From Myxococcales bacterium (GTDB lineage Bacteria > Myxococcota_A > Polyangia > Palsa-1104 > JAEUJZ01): a stretch of 64,000 nucleotides of DNA. How positions within the stretch are numbered: the first letter of the stretch is position 1; each line of letters begins with the position of its first letter. Below, in pieces: positions 27,947 to 35,998 of this stretch. Below the pieces are notes generated by a model. It was given only the letters and a program-made list of their open reading frames with translations. It made no database searches and was not told where the DNA came from. A program made the translations under genes and the position numbers. Where the stretch lies: NCBI GenBank assembly GCA_016794505.1, contig JAEUJZ010000092.1, positions 124,001 through 188,000 of the forward strand. The letters run 5' to 3'.

Positions 27947-29071
27947 ATGGGGGAAGTGCTGCGCGTCGTGCGCAAGGGTCGCTTTGTTGGCTGGTATGTC
28001 CGCTATCGCGATGCAGATGGACGACGGAAAATGCGAGCGACGCACCAGCCCTCGCAGGCGCTGGCCCGACGCTACCTGATCGAAGTCGAAGCCCGCATCG
28101 CACGCGGCAAAATCGGAATCCCTGAGCCCACGCCCCCTGCCCCCTCGCTTGCCGAGCTTGTTGAGCGCTTCCTTGCCGAGTACCAGCGCCCCCGCATCAA
28201 GGACATCGATTCCTATCGCCGAAACGCCCGCTCCGCCCTGCGCCGCATCACCCAGCACATCGGCCCCCGCCCCGCCGACAGCATCCAAGCCGCCGACATC
28301 ATCCGTCTGCGCGACACCCTCCTGCGCACCCACGCCGCCAACAGCGTCCGCCTCTCCCTCGCCATGCTCAGCACCGCCCTAAACTGGGCCATCTCCCAAA
28401 ACCTCCTCCCCAAAAACCCTACGCACGGTGTTGAGAAACCGAAGGGAACCGATCTGATCGAGTTCCTGGGTTGGGAGGAGGCGGTGGCGCTGGTGGAGCT
28501 GGCGGAGCGTCGCTGTGTGGAGGCGCCAAGGGATGCGGCGGCGCGGGTGCTGCATGTCTCGATTGCCACGGCTTTGCACTGCGGCTTGCGCAAAGGCGAG
28601 CTTTGGGGGCTGCGCTGGATCGATGTCGATCTTCCGCGCCGCCGTCTGCGCATTGCGCGCAGCTATGGCAACACTCCCAAGTCGGGTAAGACGCGATTTT
28701 TGCCTTTGCCGTCGACGCTGGTGCCGCTGCTTGAGTCTTGGGCCAAAGACTGCCCCAAGACTCCCGAGGGAGTGGTCTTTCCACATCGGAAAAAAAACGG
28801 AACATGGAGCATGAACCGCAGTGCGACGGACACCGGGGGGCTGCCGCAGCTTCTGGCCAGCGTTGGCTGTCAGCGCATCGCGCGGCCCTGGCATGCTCTG
28901 CGGCACACCTTCGCCTCACACTTTGTGATGTCCGGCGGCAACATCCTGGCGCTGCAAAAGATCCTCGGCCACGAAAAAATTGAGATGACGCTGGTCTACG
29001 CGCACCTGGCCCCCGACTTCCTAAGCAGTGAGCTAGAGCGCGTCTGCTTTCGCCGCAGCGGTCCGCAGTAG
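27947..29071 (+). CDS. Tyrosine recombinase / phage-type integrase
   Basis: 374 residues from ATG 27947 with a GGGGGGAA site. The N-terminus (1-60) is an arm-type DNA-binding strand region (VRKGRFVGWYVRYRDADGRR). A SAM-like core-binding domain spans 65-160. The catalytic domain is at 175-360 with R215 (CGLRKGEL), K248 (SGKTR), H316-x-x-R319 (WHALRH), H342 (LGHEK) and Y351 (LVYAHL), so all active residues are intact. Such enzymes integrate or excise islands and phages. It sits 28 bp after the frameshifted STAS-like gene and just before an AT-rich peptidase gene, consistent with island integration. I saw no tRNA next to it. Confidence 0.95.
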   Translation: MGEVLRVVRKGRFVGWYVRYRDADGRRKMRATHQPSQALARRYLIEVEARIARGKIGIPEPTPPAPSLAELVERFLAEYQRPRIKDIDSYRRNARSALRRITQHIGPRPADSIQAADIIRLRDTLLRTHAANSVRLSLAMLSTALNWAISQNLLPKNPTHGVEKPKGTDLIEFLGWEEAVALVELAERRCVEAPRDAAARVLHVSIATALHCGLRKGELWGLRWIDVDLPRRRLRIARSYGNTPKSGKTRFLPLPSTLVPLLESWAKDCPKTPEGVVFPHRKKNGTWSMNRSATDTGGLPQLLASVGCQRIARPWHALRHTFASHFVMSGGNILALQKILGHEKIEMTLVYAHLAPDFLSSELERVCFRRSGPQ

Positions 29072-29125
29072 ACTCGCCGCAGTTGCTTCGTGCTTCGCTC
29101 GCTCTCTCTGTCGAAAGGCCGGTTC

Positions 29126-30871
29126 ATGCGACGCATCGTGTTCTTCTTGTCTCTATTCCTGTTGCCGCCGCGCGCCCTAAGTTACTCAACAAGCGAGCCT
29201 CCTCCACTTTCGCAATATGTGCGCGATCCGGCTCCATGGTTATCGCTGAAAGCCAATTCAGAGCAACGTCAGCCGGTATATCTGGGTTCTTCCCCACGAG
29301 AATTGGTCCTAGGTAAAGCGAAATCAGAATATCCACTTTTGCAACATCCGTTACAAACACTTGGAATTTCGCACGTGCGGCATATTGCTGCGACACTAAA
29401 AGAAACTAATTTAGAATTTGAGGCTTGGCCAGTCCTTGAATGGCAAGGACGGCAGACATGGGCTTTTGCTCGATGGCGAAAAACTGGAACTACACAATGG
29501 ATATGGCTCAGTGACAGCATTCTGAAAAAACCACTCCCCGGAGATCAACCACAACCTATTCTGCCGCGCAATCTTGATCCGGCCAATGCAAAGCAGTCAA
29601 ATGCGATCTTTGCTGATTTTTTGACCCTGCGTGACCTATATGACAAGCCAGTTTTTGGTGAATGTATTTGGACTGCGAAAAAGGACGAGCGCATCACTCA
29701 AGCATGGCTGGATCCTGACCTGGTGTCGCAGGCACGTCGCGATATCAAGTCGTATCAGAGCTTGCTGTGTCGTGCGATCCATCAGCCAGCGCGATTCAAC
29801 GACGCGCCTCGGACATTTGTCTTGAGGCTGCACGATAATCAAGTTCTGTGGCCACACGAAATTCGCTGGCAGCCCGCAAGAACGGCCGATTTAGCGACGA
29901 CAGAAATACAGAGTGAGCACGTGGTGCCGACCATCACCTGGCCTGAGGATTGGCATACGCACTACGCCATGGATATTGAAATTCTCTCGGGTCAGAGAGA
30001 AGCTGAATATAAAAATAAAAACAAGCAAGTTCGCACAAAATTTGTCAACAAAAACAGCGCGGATCCGAAGAATCAATTGCTGGATATTGTTTCATACCTG
30101 GAATATCGATATGATCGATTGGGAATCAAAACAGAGCGTGAAGCTTTTGCATGGCGTGATATTCCACAAGTAAATCTAATTGCTAAAATTCCAGGAAAGC
30201 ACAGTGCTGACAAAGTACCACCAGTTGTAATGGCCGATCATATCGACACTGCGTTTTGCGAAGATATTTTTCAACGCAGCAAAGCCAAGAGTCGTATTTC
30301 TGCACCTGGCGCAGATGACAATATGGCCGCTGCAGCGGCTCTATTACAAGCGGCACAGCGCTTAGCTGGACAGCATCTGGAGCGCGAGATCTGGTTATAT
30401 CATTTGACCGGCGAAGAATTTCCGGGGGATGATCTGGGTGCTCGCGTTGCGACGAGTCACTGGCTCCAGCGAAAACAGGATATTACCGGAATCGTATTAC
30501 TGGACATGATCGCGTATCGCAAGAAAAATGATCCTCTTTTTCAAATCAACGCCGGAACCTCAAAAGAATCACAGCGGCTGGCAGAGCTTGCGTTCTCAAT
30601 ATCATTACGGAACAAAGGAACTTACACACCGGTCTTGCGTCCAGCGGTTGATGCACGAAGCTATCTTTACAATACCGACGGTTTGATCTTCGCCGATGCC
30701 GGATATCCAGTGGTGCTGTTCAACGAGCATATCAATCGACTTGAAAACCTGGATCGCCCTCACTATCACCAGTCGACGGATGTTACGAGCACGCTGGATC
30801 TCGACTACGCTGCGACCATCGTGCGCAGCGCCATCCTCACCGTCGCGCAGCTTGCAGCACAGAGGCCGTGA
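29126..30871 (+). CDS. Exported M28-family metallopeptidase, AT-rich
   Basis: 581 residues from ATG 29126; a signal peptide follows (RRIVFFLSLFLLPPRALS). The first 330 residues have no family I know. The C-terminal 230 form an M28-like Zn peptidase: His and Asp in VMADHIDTAF (about residue 371), bridging Asp in GADDN, the catalytic Glu pair in LTGEEF, Asp in LLDMIAY, and His in PHYHQSTDV. All ligands are present. It is probably a secreted aminopeptidase or amidohydrolase. Base use is clearly more AT-rich than its neighbours, especially at 29270-30700, which points to recent transfer along with the adjacent integrase. Confidence 0.85.
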   Translation: MRRIVFFLSLFLLPPRALSYSTSEPPPLSQYVRDPAPWLSLKANSEQRQPVYLGSSPRELVLGKAKSEYPLLQHPLQTLGISHVRHIAATLKETNLEFEAWPVLEWQGRQTWAFARWRKTGTTQWIWLSDSILKKPLPGDQPQPILPRNLDPANAKQSNAIFADFLTLRDLYDKPVFGECIWTAKKDERITQAWLDPDLVSQARRDIKSYQSLLCRAIHQPARFNDAPRTFVLRLHDNQVLWPHEIRWQPARTADLATTEIQSEHVVPTITWPEDWHTHYAMDIEILSGQREAEYKNKNKQVRTKFVNKNSADPKNQLLDIVSYLEYRYDRLGIKTEREAFAWRDIPQVNLIAKIPGKHSADKVPPVVMADHIDTAFCEDIFQRSKAKSRISAPGADDNMAAAAALLQAAQRLAGQHLEREIWLYHLTGEEFPGDDLGARVATSHWLQRKQDITGIVLLDMIAYRKKNDPLFQINAGTSKESQRLAELAFSISLRNKGTYTPVLRPAVDARSYLYNTDGLIFADAGYPVVLFNEHINRLENLDRPHYHQSTDVTSTLDLDYAATIVRSAILTVAQLAAQRP

Positions 30872-31199
30872 CCGCGCGCAGAAAAAGGGCCCACCAGGGA
30901 GGACCTCAAGATGCAAGGAAGCCGCGCGCAGCGTCCGTCGGTACAGACAGGCTGCTGAATTCCGTCGGAGTGGCGCGGGGTGCAGAAGGCCGGGAACCGG
31001 GCGGGACCGCGGGAATGAGGGACAGGTCGACGGGGCCTTTGCATTTTGGCGTGGCTCGGGGCGCGTTGGAAGCGCGCCTGCGCACGGCTGCGCTGGGGCC
31101 TTGCCGTCCTGGGGACATAACGCAGCGGCAGGCCGCGAGGGACACGAGCTGGACGGGCAAACGGGGTTCCAAAGGAACGCGAGGCGGACAGGCGATAGC
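30872..31199. other. Gene-free stretch within the island
   Basis: GC-rich sequence with open frames on both strands but no frame that gives a recognisable protein or a ribosome site. It would correspond to the missing catalytic C-terminus (His-x-x-Arg, Tyr) of the broken recombinase read on the minus strand, but I could not find those motifs. I see no hairpin terminator for the upstream peptidase gene. Confidence 0.5.
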
Positions 31200-31690
31200 G
31201 GACAGGCGGTTGCGGACGGTTGGGAGGGAAAGGCGACGGCGACGAATCCGCACCGTCGGGTCGCCATCGTCGAGATCGCGGACGCGACGCGAGAGCACCT
31301 CGCTTGACCGCAGGCCCAGCGCAAGCTGCAGCGCCACCGCCAGAGCTTGCGCTGGGCCTGGGACGCGAGCGCAAGCGCCGAGTCCAAGAATCACCGCGCC
31401 TCATCCGCCGTAAGCTGCACCTTGCCGCGAGCGCGCTTGGACGGGCCGCGCAGCTTGGCCCAGGGATTCTGCGACAGGTAGCCGCGGTCGTCGGCAGCAG
31501 CATCATCAGGCGCCGCTGGGTGTCGGCGGTGGTCTGCGGCCGGTTGCCGCGTTCATGCACCCGCGCATCGCGGTACTCACCGAGCGAATCGCCGAGCCTT
31601 GGCCGCAGCTGCCGCATCCAGCGTCGGGTACTTCAGCGACTTGCGATTTCCGTCGGTGACCAGGATGATGCGGCAGTCGTCGGGCTCGGC
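31200..31690 (-). pseudogene. Degraded tyrosine recombinase, at least three frame changes and an internal stop
   Basis: Read on the minus strand from about 31690, pieces of a recombinase appear in order but in different frames. VTDGNRKSLKYPTLDAAAA is an arm-binding strand in one frame (31580-31680). SLGEYRDARVHERGNRPQ is the core-binding start in a second frame (31540-31600). GYLSQNPWAKLRGPSKRARG then KVQLTADEAR are in the first frame again. An in-frame TGA follows, then FLDSALALAS, then ALAVALQLALGLRSSEVLS with VRDLDDG in a third frame, which contains the catalytic Arg (GLRSSE). The C-terminal catalytic motifs are gone. This is a second, older recombinase, different from the intact one, and marks repeated use of this site. 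Confidence 0.75.
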
Positions 31691-31768
31691 GTAGGGGGCA
31701 TGCACGCGCGGCGGACACTTCTTCGCCGCGTGATCATCGCCTGCCGACACACCGTCGGGCAAGGCTCG

Positions 31769-31891
31769 AAGCCCTCTCATGAACCTGCTGCGGGCCCCAT
31801 CCAGCCGGCTGTCCGCACTCACGGCCCCAAGGCCGCTCCCGGCGGGCATCCGTCCGCCTTGGGCTCCTCGCTACGGTTAATGAGAGGGCTT
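31769..31891. repeat. 17-bp inverted repeat with nested hairpin, 123 bp overall
   Basis: AAGCCCTCTCATGAACC at 31769-31785 is matched by GGTTAATGAGAGGGCTT at 31875-31891, complementary at 16 of 17 positions. Inside lies a second inverted repeat, CCCAAGGC at 31826-31833 with GCCTTGGG at 31856-31863. The element sits just outside the N-terminal end of the broken recombinase, in a 300-bp stretch with no gene (31700-32024). It could be the remains of a recombination site, a small non-autonomous element or a structured RNA; the sequence does not decide. Confidence 0.6.
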
Positions 31892-32024
31892 CTCGTCTCT
31901 GTCGCGTGGACCCTCGTCGCCGCGACAGCGAATCGGCCCAGCGCAAGATCGGTCGCATGGCCGGGTCCGTCCTCGTAGGTCCACTCGTCGCCCGCCTCTC
32001 TTGGTGACCAGCGGCCGCCCTGCT

Positions 32025-32384
32025 TCATCGGTTCGAGAACCCGACTTCGCGGCACCCTCCGTTGCAGAGTGGCTCGCTGCAAGGATAGGTTCCCGAATAG
32101 GTGAGCGGAATGCGCAGCCGGCCGTCGCTGGGATTCGCATCCAGTCGCACGTTGGGTGAGCCGTCGGAGTTCACAAGCGCCTTGCCCAGGGACATCCAGT
32201 ACGGTGCGCGGCCGGCAAGCTGGAAGATGACGTAGACGGCCAGCCAGCGAGGGGAATCGCGCGGATCGTCGGGGGTCGATGGGGGGGTCGATGGGGGGGT
32301 CGATGGGGGGGTCGATGGGGGGCTCGATGCGACACCCGTGGCCGGAATGTTGCTGTCATCAGACACAGACGTGGGTGGATTCAT
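32025..32384 (-). CDS. Small conserved orphan with Ser-Thr-Pro-Pro repeats
   Basis: 119 residues from ATG 32384. The first 48 residues are disordered and contain four STPP units. The ordered part begins RWLAVYVIFQLAGRAPYWMS, followed by LGKALVNSDGSPNVRLDANP and GRLRIP. The pattern AVY..........YW..LG.A..N.DGS.NV.LDA.P..G.L.I is one I recognise from many small myxobacterial proteins of unknown function. The usual end is just after the last strand, but here about 25 extra residues with two Cys follow, perhaps from a 3' frameshift. It lies in the island, next to the broken recombinase. Confidence 0.6.
   Translation of the reverse strand: MNPPTSVSDDSNIPATGVASSPPSTPPSTPPSTPPSTPDDPRDSPRWLAVYVIFQLAGRAPYWMSLGKALVNSDGSPNVRLDANPSDGRLRIPLTYSGTYPCSEPLCNGGCREVGFSNR
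32275..32328. repeat. 12-bp minisatellite GTCGATGGGGGG, about 4.5 copies
   Basis: GTCGAT recurs at 32275, 32287, 32299 and 32311, with a CTCGAT variant at 32323, separated by runs of G. It encodes the STPP repeats in the minus-strand orphan protein. The period of 12 keeps the frame, so copy-number change would only lengthen the linker. Confidence 0.9.
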
Positions 32385-32627
32385 GGGCGGCTTCCTGGGG
32401 CCATGCAGCGACGGAGCGCAGCGCTTGAATGCGCGGCTTGATCGCGGGGATCGTCCTTGATGCCGCGCAGCAGAGCGCACAGGCACAGCGCCAGATCTCG
32501 ATCGCGGATCACGACCCACAACATGAGGCGAGAGGCTTTGGCTGGGGCTCAAGAAAGCGCCGCAGCATCGCAGGGGAACGTCGGGAGTGTCGAAGGGCGT
32601 CAAGCACCAGGCCACGGCAGCGGCGCG

Positions 32628-33404
32628 CTAGGCCTGCTTTTTTGCCGAGACCGAGCGGTTGGCGCCGACCATCTCGGCCAGGCCATCGATGGCGCTGCCG
32701 CGGCAGAACGAACAGTGAATCTCTTTATACCCCTCGGCGGCGAGTAGGGTCACGGCGTCTGCCAATGTAACGCTCTTGGTGATGCGGTTGCGCACAGTCA
32801 CCATATCGGGAAGCGCCTTGTCCACGTTCTTCCGGGCCTTTGCGATGTCGTTCTTGATGTCTACCTTGAGCCTCTTTAGACTTGTAAGAATCTCATCCTT
32901 GAGTGCTCCGTCAGGCAGCGCCTTTGTTTTTGCCTTTTCCTCTTTATAGTCGGCATATCTGGCCTCAGCTTGCGCCAACGCTTTATCCGCAGCACCCAGT
33001 GCGTTCAGGATAGCAGCATAGGTTTCCATATCGGGCGGCTCTTCGGGCTCTCCGGTGAAGGCCTTCTTGATCTTGGCGAGTGGCCAGATCGGCGAGGCCC
33101 CCGCCCCCGATGAGTGGTAGCCCTGGTACTTCGTAAGGTCGTAGTTCGGACAGCTCTCGCCAGCCGTCAGGACCTCGATGGGCATGCAATCTCCCAGGAG
33201 CATCTGCTCAAAGCCGGGATCAATCAGGAAAAAGTTGTCCGGCCCGTAGAAGTAGAGAGAGACGCCAGCTGGGATCTTAAACTTCTTCCCCTTTACCAGC
33301 CGCTTCAGCCCATGCGAACTCAGAATGCAAGAGATATCGTGCTCTGGTTCTGCCTTTTGCGTGAATGCATACAAGGTGTCTCCGATTGGGAATTGACGTG
33401 CCAT
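32628..33404 (-). CDS. Putative Stv-like (adhesin/effector-type) protein
   Basis: 258 residues, ATG at 33404 with a purine-rich GGAGGC site. The N-terminal block CILSSHGLKRL, then KKFKIPAGVSLYFYGPDNFF, looks like the start of the 'putative adhesin Stv' domain (SSHG, then a P-x-G-x-x-x-x-FY pair). The C-terminal block DAVTLLAAEGYKEIHCSFCR matches its last strand with the C-x-x-C-R end. Between them (about 125-205) is a Lys/Glu-rich helical insert, probably coiled coil. No signal peptide is present. Stv-like domains occur in predicted toxins and effectors. Base composition is lower in GC than the core genes. The assignment rests on memory of the motif and is moderate. Confidence 0.5.
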   Translation of the reverse strand: MARQFPIGDTLYAFTQKAEPEHDISCILSSHGLKRLVKGKKFKIPAGVSLYFYGPDNFFLIDPGFEQMLLGDCMPIEVLTAGESCPNYDLTKYQGYHSSGAGASPIWPLAKIKKAFTGEPEEPPDMETYAAILNALGAADKALAQAEARYADYKEEKAKTKALPDGALKDEILTSLKRLKVDIKNDIAKARKNVDKALPDMVTVRNRITKSVTLADAVTLLAAEGYKEIHCSFCRGSAIDGLAEMVGANRSVSAKKQA

Positions 33405-33891
33405 GAGGCCTCCTCCAGCCAGCAGGCTGGGCTCTGTGTGTATGAACGGACTGCGCAGGCTGGGTAATGAACGCCAACCCCGCAGTCGATACTGTTAAGC
33501 AACATATATGCCGCGCCGACTGGCAGACATTGTGCCCTTTTCGCGAGCTTTGCAGCCGATTTATGACGGCATCATAAATACGCAAATCACACTAATGAGC
33601 AATAGGTGCGTTTATATTGCTGTATTGATTTCTGCTGTCGACCGCATCCGCCGCTGCCACTAGACGATGTATGTAGACGACGGCATCTTTCCTCTCCCTT
33701 TATTGGAGGCTGGGATTCCCACGCGGCGCCGCCGAGAGCTCACAGCAAGTGCTGCGCCATCAACGCATCCGTCGAGATCATTGGAATACTCACGCGATGG
33801 TCTGTGTGCGCTAGATGTGCGCTCGGTATGCACGCTCTGCGCGCACACCGGGCACTGTACCCTCGGATGAGCAGCACCGATTGCCATCACT
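33405..33891. promoter_or_regulatory. Gene-free, AT-richer stretch with two inverted repeats upstream of the Stv-like gene
   Basis: No convincing gene is seen in these 487 bp. Two perfect inverted repeats lie in the AT-rich middle: TTTATGA-CGGCA-TCATAAA at 33560-33578 and GCAATA-N10-TATTGC at 33599-33620. They could be operators for the Stv-like gene, which reads leftward from 33404. The right part (33660-33890) is GC-richer and may be eroded sequence that once encoded the N-lobe of the kinase remnant downstream, though no N-lobe motif can be read. Confidence 0.4.
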
Positions 33892-34245
33892 CATAGGGGA
33901 AAGGGAAAGCGAGACCTGCCCAAGCTACTGCGCCTTCTGCAGCAGACCGCCGAGGCGCTGGCGTGGGCCCATCACGTCGGCGTGATCCACCGCGACATCA
34001 AGCCGGAAAATATCTTCATCGTGGAAGATCCCACTTCGGCAGACGGGGAACGACCGAAGATCGTCGACTTTGGCTTGGCAAAGCTGGGGCTGCAGCTGCG
34101 AGCGGCGGATCCGACGCACACGGGGGTTCCGATGGGCACTCCGCTGTTCATGCCGCCCGACCAGTGGCTTGACGCCAAGCGCGCCGATGAACAATCGGAT
34201 GCGTACTCGTTCGGCGTCATGCTGTACGAAGTGATATCAGCATAA
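33892..34245 (+). pseudogene. Ser/Thr protein kinase remnant, cut at both ends
   Basis: An open frame of 117 codons encodes only the middle of a Hanks-type kinase: helix E (LLRLLQQTAEALAWAHHVG), catalytic loop HRDIKPEN, DFG in KIVDFGLAKLG, GTPLFMPPDQW replacing the usual APE, and the DAYSFGVMLYEV helix. It then stops at TAA after ISA. The Gly loop, the VAIK lysine and the lower C-lobe are missing, and no start codon with a ribosome site precedes it. The end coincides with a sharp change to AT-rich DNA, which suggests that an insertion or deletion cut the gene. It is not expected to be an active kinase. Confidence 0.85.
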
Positions 34246-34517
34246 TCTAAAGTGTGGCGAGCGCCGCATAATACTTTACATGATTATTACTCCAATAATC
34301 ACGCTTATTCTATTTAGAAATTTAATTGACAAGTAAACTATCCGTCAATGACAAGATCGGATTTTACTAATTAATAGTTTCAATGCACTGAGAACTCGGC
34401 CGGCTGGATGCCCTGGCTCCCCTGCGAGCCGCCCCGCGCCGAGGCGCAGAATGCAAAGCCAGGATGCCGGCCCTCTCATCTCCACGTGCGCCGACGCCCA
34501 CTGGGTTCAAGTGGGTG
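34246..34517. other. AT-rich patch at the right edge of the island
   Basis: 34246-34385 is strongly AT-rich against the GC-rich surroundings. It holds an imperfect inverted pair, AAACTAT at 34335 and ATAGTTT at 34374, and a TTGACA hexamer at 34326 without a good -10. From 34390 the sequence is GC-rich again with no gene before the P450 stop. It may be an island junction. I did not find a direct repeat matching the region beside the integrase. Confidence 0.5.
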
Positions 34518-35942
34518 CTACGAGGCGTGCCAGCGGCGCCGTTTGGGCGTGGCGAAGATGGGCGCCCCAGGGCGTAGCGTGCTCTCGGCGTCCATGGGCG
34601 GCGGATCCGACGAGTGAAGCTGCAGGTGGAAGCGCTGGGCCAGCGTCGCCAGAGACAAGATCAGCTCCTGCATGCTGAAGTGTTGGCCAATGCAGGTATG
34701 CAGACCGGCGCTAAACGGCAGATACGCGTGGCGCGGACGGGTGCGGGCAGACTCGGCCGAAAAGCGCTCGGGCAGGAAGCGCTCGGGCTCGGGCCAGTGG
34801 CTCGGCAGACGGTGCGTGAGATAGGGACAGACGAGGATCATCGAGCCGCGCGGGATGCGATAGCCCGAGAGCTCCTCGTCTTGTGCGCACGTGCGCGGGA
34901 AGATCCAGGCGGTTGGATACAGCCGCAGCGCTTCTTCGATGACCTGGCGGGTGTAGACCAGCGCCGGGATGTCTGACAGCGTCGGCAGCCGCCCAGAAAG
35001 CACGGTGTCTAGCTCGGCATGCAGGCGCTCTTCGACGGCGGGATTCCGCCCGAGCAGGTTGAAGGTCCACGTCAATGCCACCGCGCTCGTCTCGTGTCCG
35101 GCGATGACGAAGGTGATGAGCTCGTCGATGAGCTCTTGCTCGCTCATGCCGGCCCCTGTCTCGGGATCGCGAGCCTCGCGCAGCGCAGTGAGCATGGCGG
35201 GTGCGCCCCCCTTTTCCGCGCGGACGTTGCAGATGCGGTCGAGAATGAAGCGGGTCAAGAGGCGCTTGGCGTGTAGGAAGCGACGGTTTCCCGGCGTCGG
35301 CAGCCAAAGCGGTGGGGGCAACAGCATGCGCGTGCGCTGCGCCACGAACTGCATGCCGGTATAGACAGCTTCACCGATGGGCTGGGCCTGATCAGAAAAG
35401 CGCACACCAAACAGCGTGCGCCCCAGGACATCGAGAGCCAGGTTCATCATCTCGCTGTGGATCTCGATGGGACGTGCGTGCGCCGCAGCGACTTCCCAGC
35501 TCGTGGCCACCTCGGCCGCGACCGCGGTCATTTCTTGGCTGTATGCAGCGACGGCTTTTGTCGTGAAGAACGGCTGCAGCAAGCGGCGCTGCCGCTGCCA
35601 GTGCGCGCCCTCGCTGGTCAGCAGTCCGTTGCCGGTCAAAAGCCGCATGGTGTCCCACGATCGCCCTTTGACATACGACTCGCGCCGCGGTCCCAAGATC
35701 TGTTCGATATGGGCGGGTGCGACGACAAGATGACCCGCGATCGGTCCGACATTGAAGCGCACCAGATCGCCGTACTGGCGATGCGCACGGATAAAGAACG
35801 TCAAGATTCCTTGACGATCCACATCCAAGGCGGATCCCAGAAGCGGATACCCCGAGGGTCCGGGTGCTCGTTTTAGGCTGCGTGCGGCCCGCGCCGAGGC
35901 TGCTGGCGATGCCGAACCAAGGATTGGAGCAGAAGCGGACAT
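34518..35942 (-). CDS. Cytochrome P450
   Basis: 474 residues from ATG 35942 (GGAGTC upstream); the frame stays open far beyond it, but those residues are unrelated. The N-terminus is soluble with an APGPSGYPLLGSALD proline region. I-helix AGHETSAVAL (about 285), ExxR in EEALRLYP (about 345), PERF-type meander (PERFLPERF) and the haem loop FSAGLHTCIG with ligand C417. The haem loop has Ser-Ala where Gly-Gly is common. Length and layout fit CYP102/CYP4-like bacterial hydroxylases of fatty acids or terpenoids. It follows a radical SAM gene on the same strand at 56 bp, so the pair is probably an operon. Confidence 0.95.
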   Translation of the reverse strand: MSASAPILGSASPAASARAARSLKRAPGPSGYPLLGSALDVDRQGILTFFIRAHRQYGDLVRFNVGPIAGHLVVAPAHIEQILGPRRESYVKGRSWDTMRLLTGNGLLTSEGAHWQRQRRLLQPFFTTKAVAAYSQEMTAVAAEVATSWEVAAAHARPIEIHSEMMNLALDVLGRTLFGVRFSDQAQPIGEAVYTGMQFVAQRTRMLLPPPLWLPTPGNRRFLHAKRLLTRFILDRICNVRAEKGGAPAMLTALREARDPETGAGMSEQELIDELITFVIAGHETSAVALTWTFNLLGRNPAVEERLHAELDTVLSGRLPTLSDIPALVYTRQVIEEALRLYPTAWIFPRTCAQDEELSGYRIPRGSMILVCPYLTHRLPSHWPEPERFLPERFSAESARTRPRHAYLPFSAGLHTCIGQHFSMQELILSLATLAQRFHLQLHSSDPPPMDAESTLRPGAPIFATPKRRRWHAS

Positions 35943-35998
35943 GGACGACTCCTTTTTCGCGAGGCGAATGGGAACGCCGAAGACGCGTCCGTCTGTGG

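Noticed and set aside
32028..32050. T-arm-like GGTTCGAGAACC as a tRNA end and integration site
   Set aside because: The flanking five-base stem does not pair and no anticodon or acceptor stem can be drawn.
33606..33896. Plus-strand frame of 96 residues before the kinase fragment
   Set aside because: Cys/His/Arg-rich with no ribosome site; it does not continue the kinase frame.
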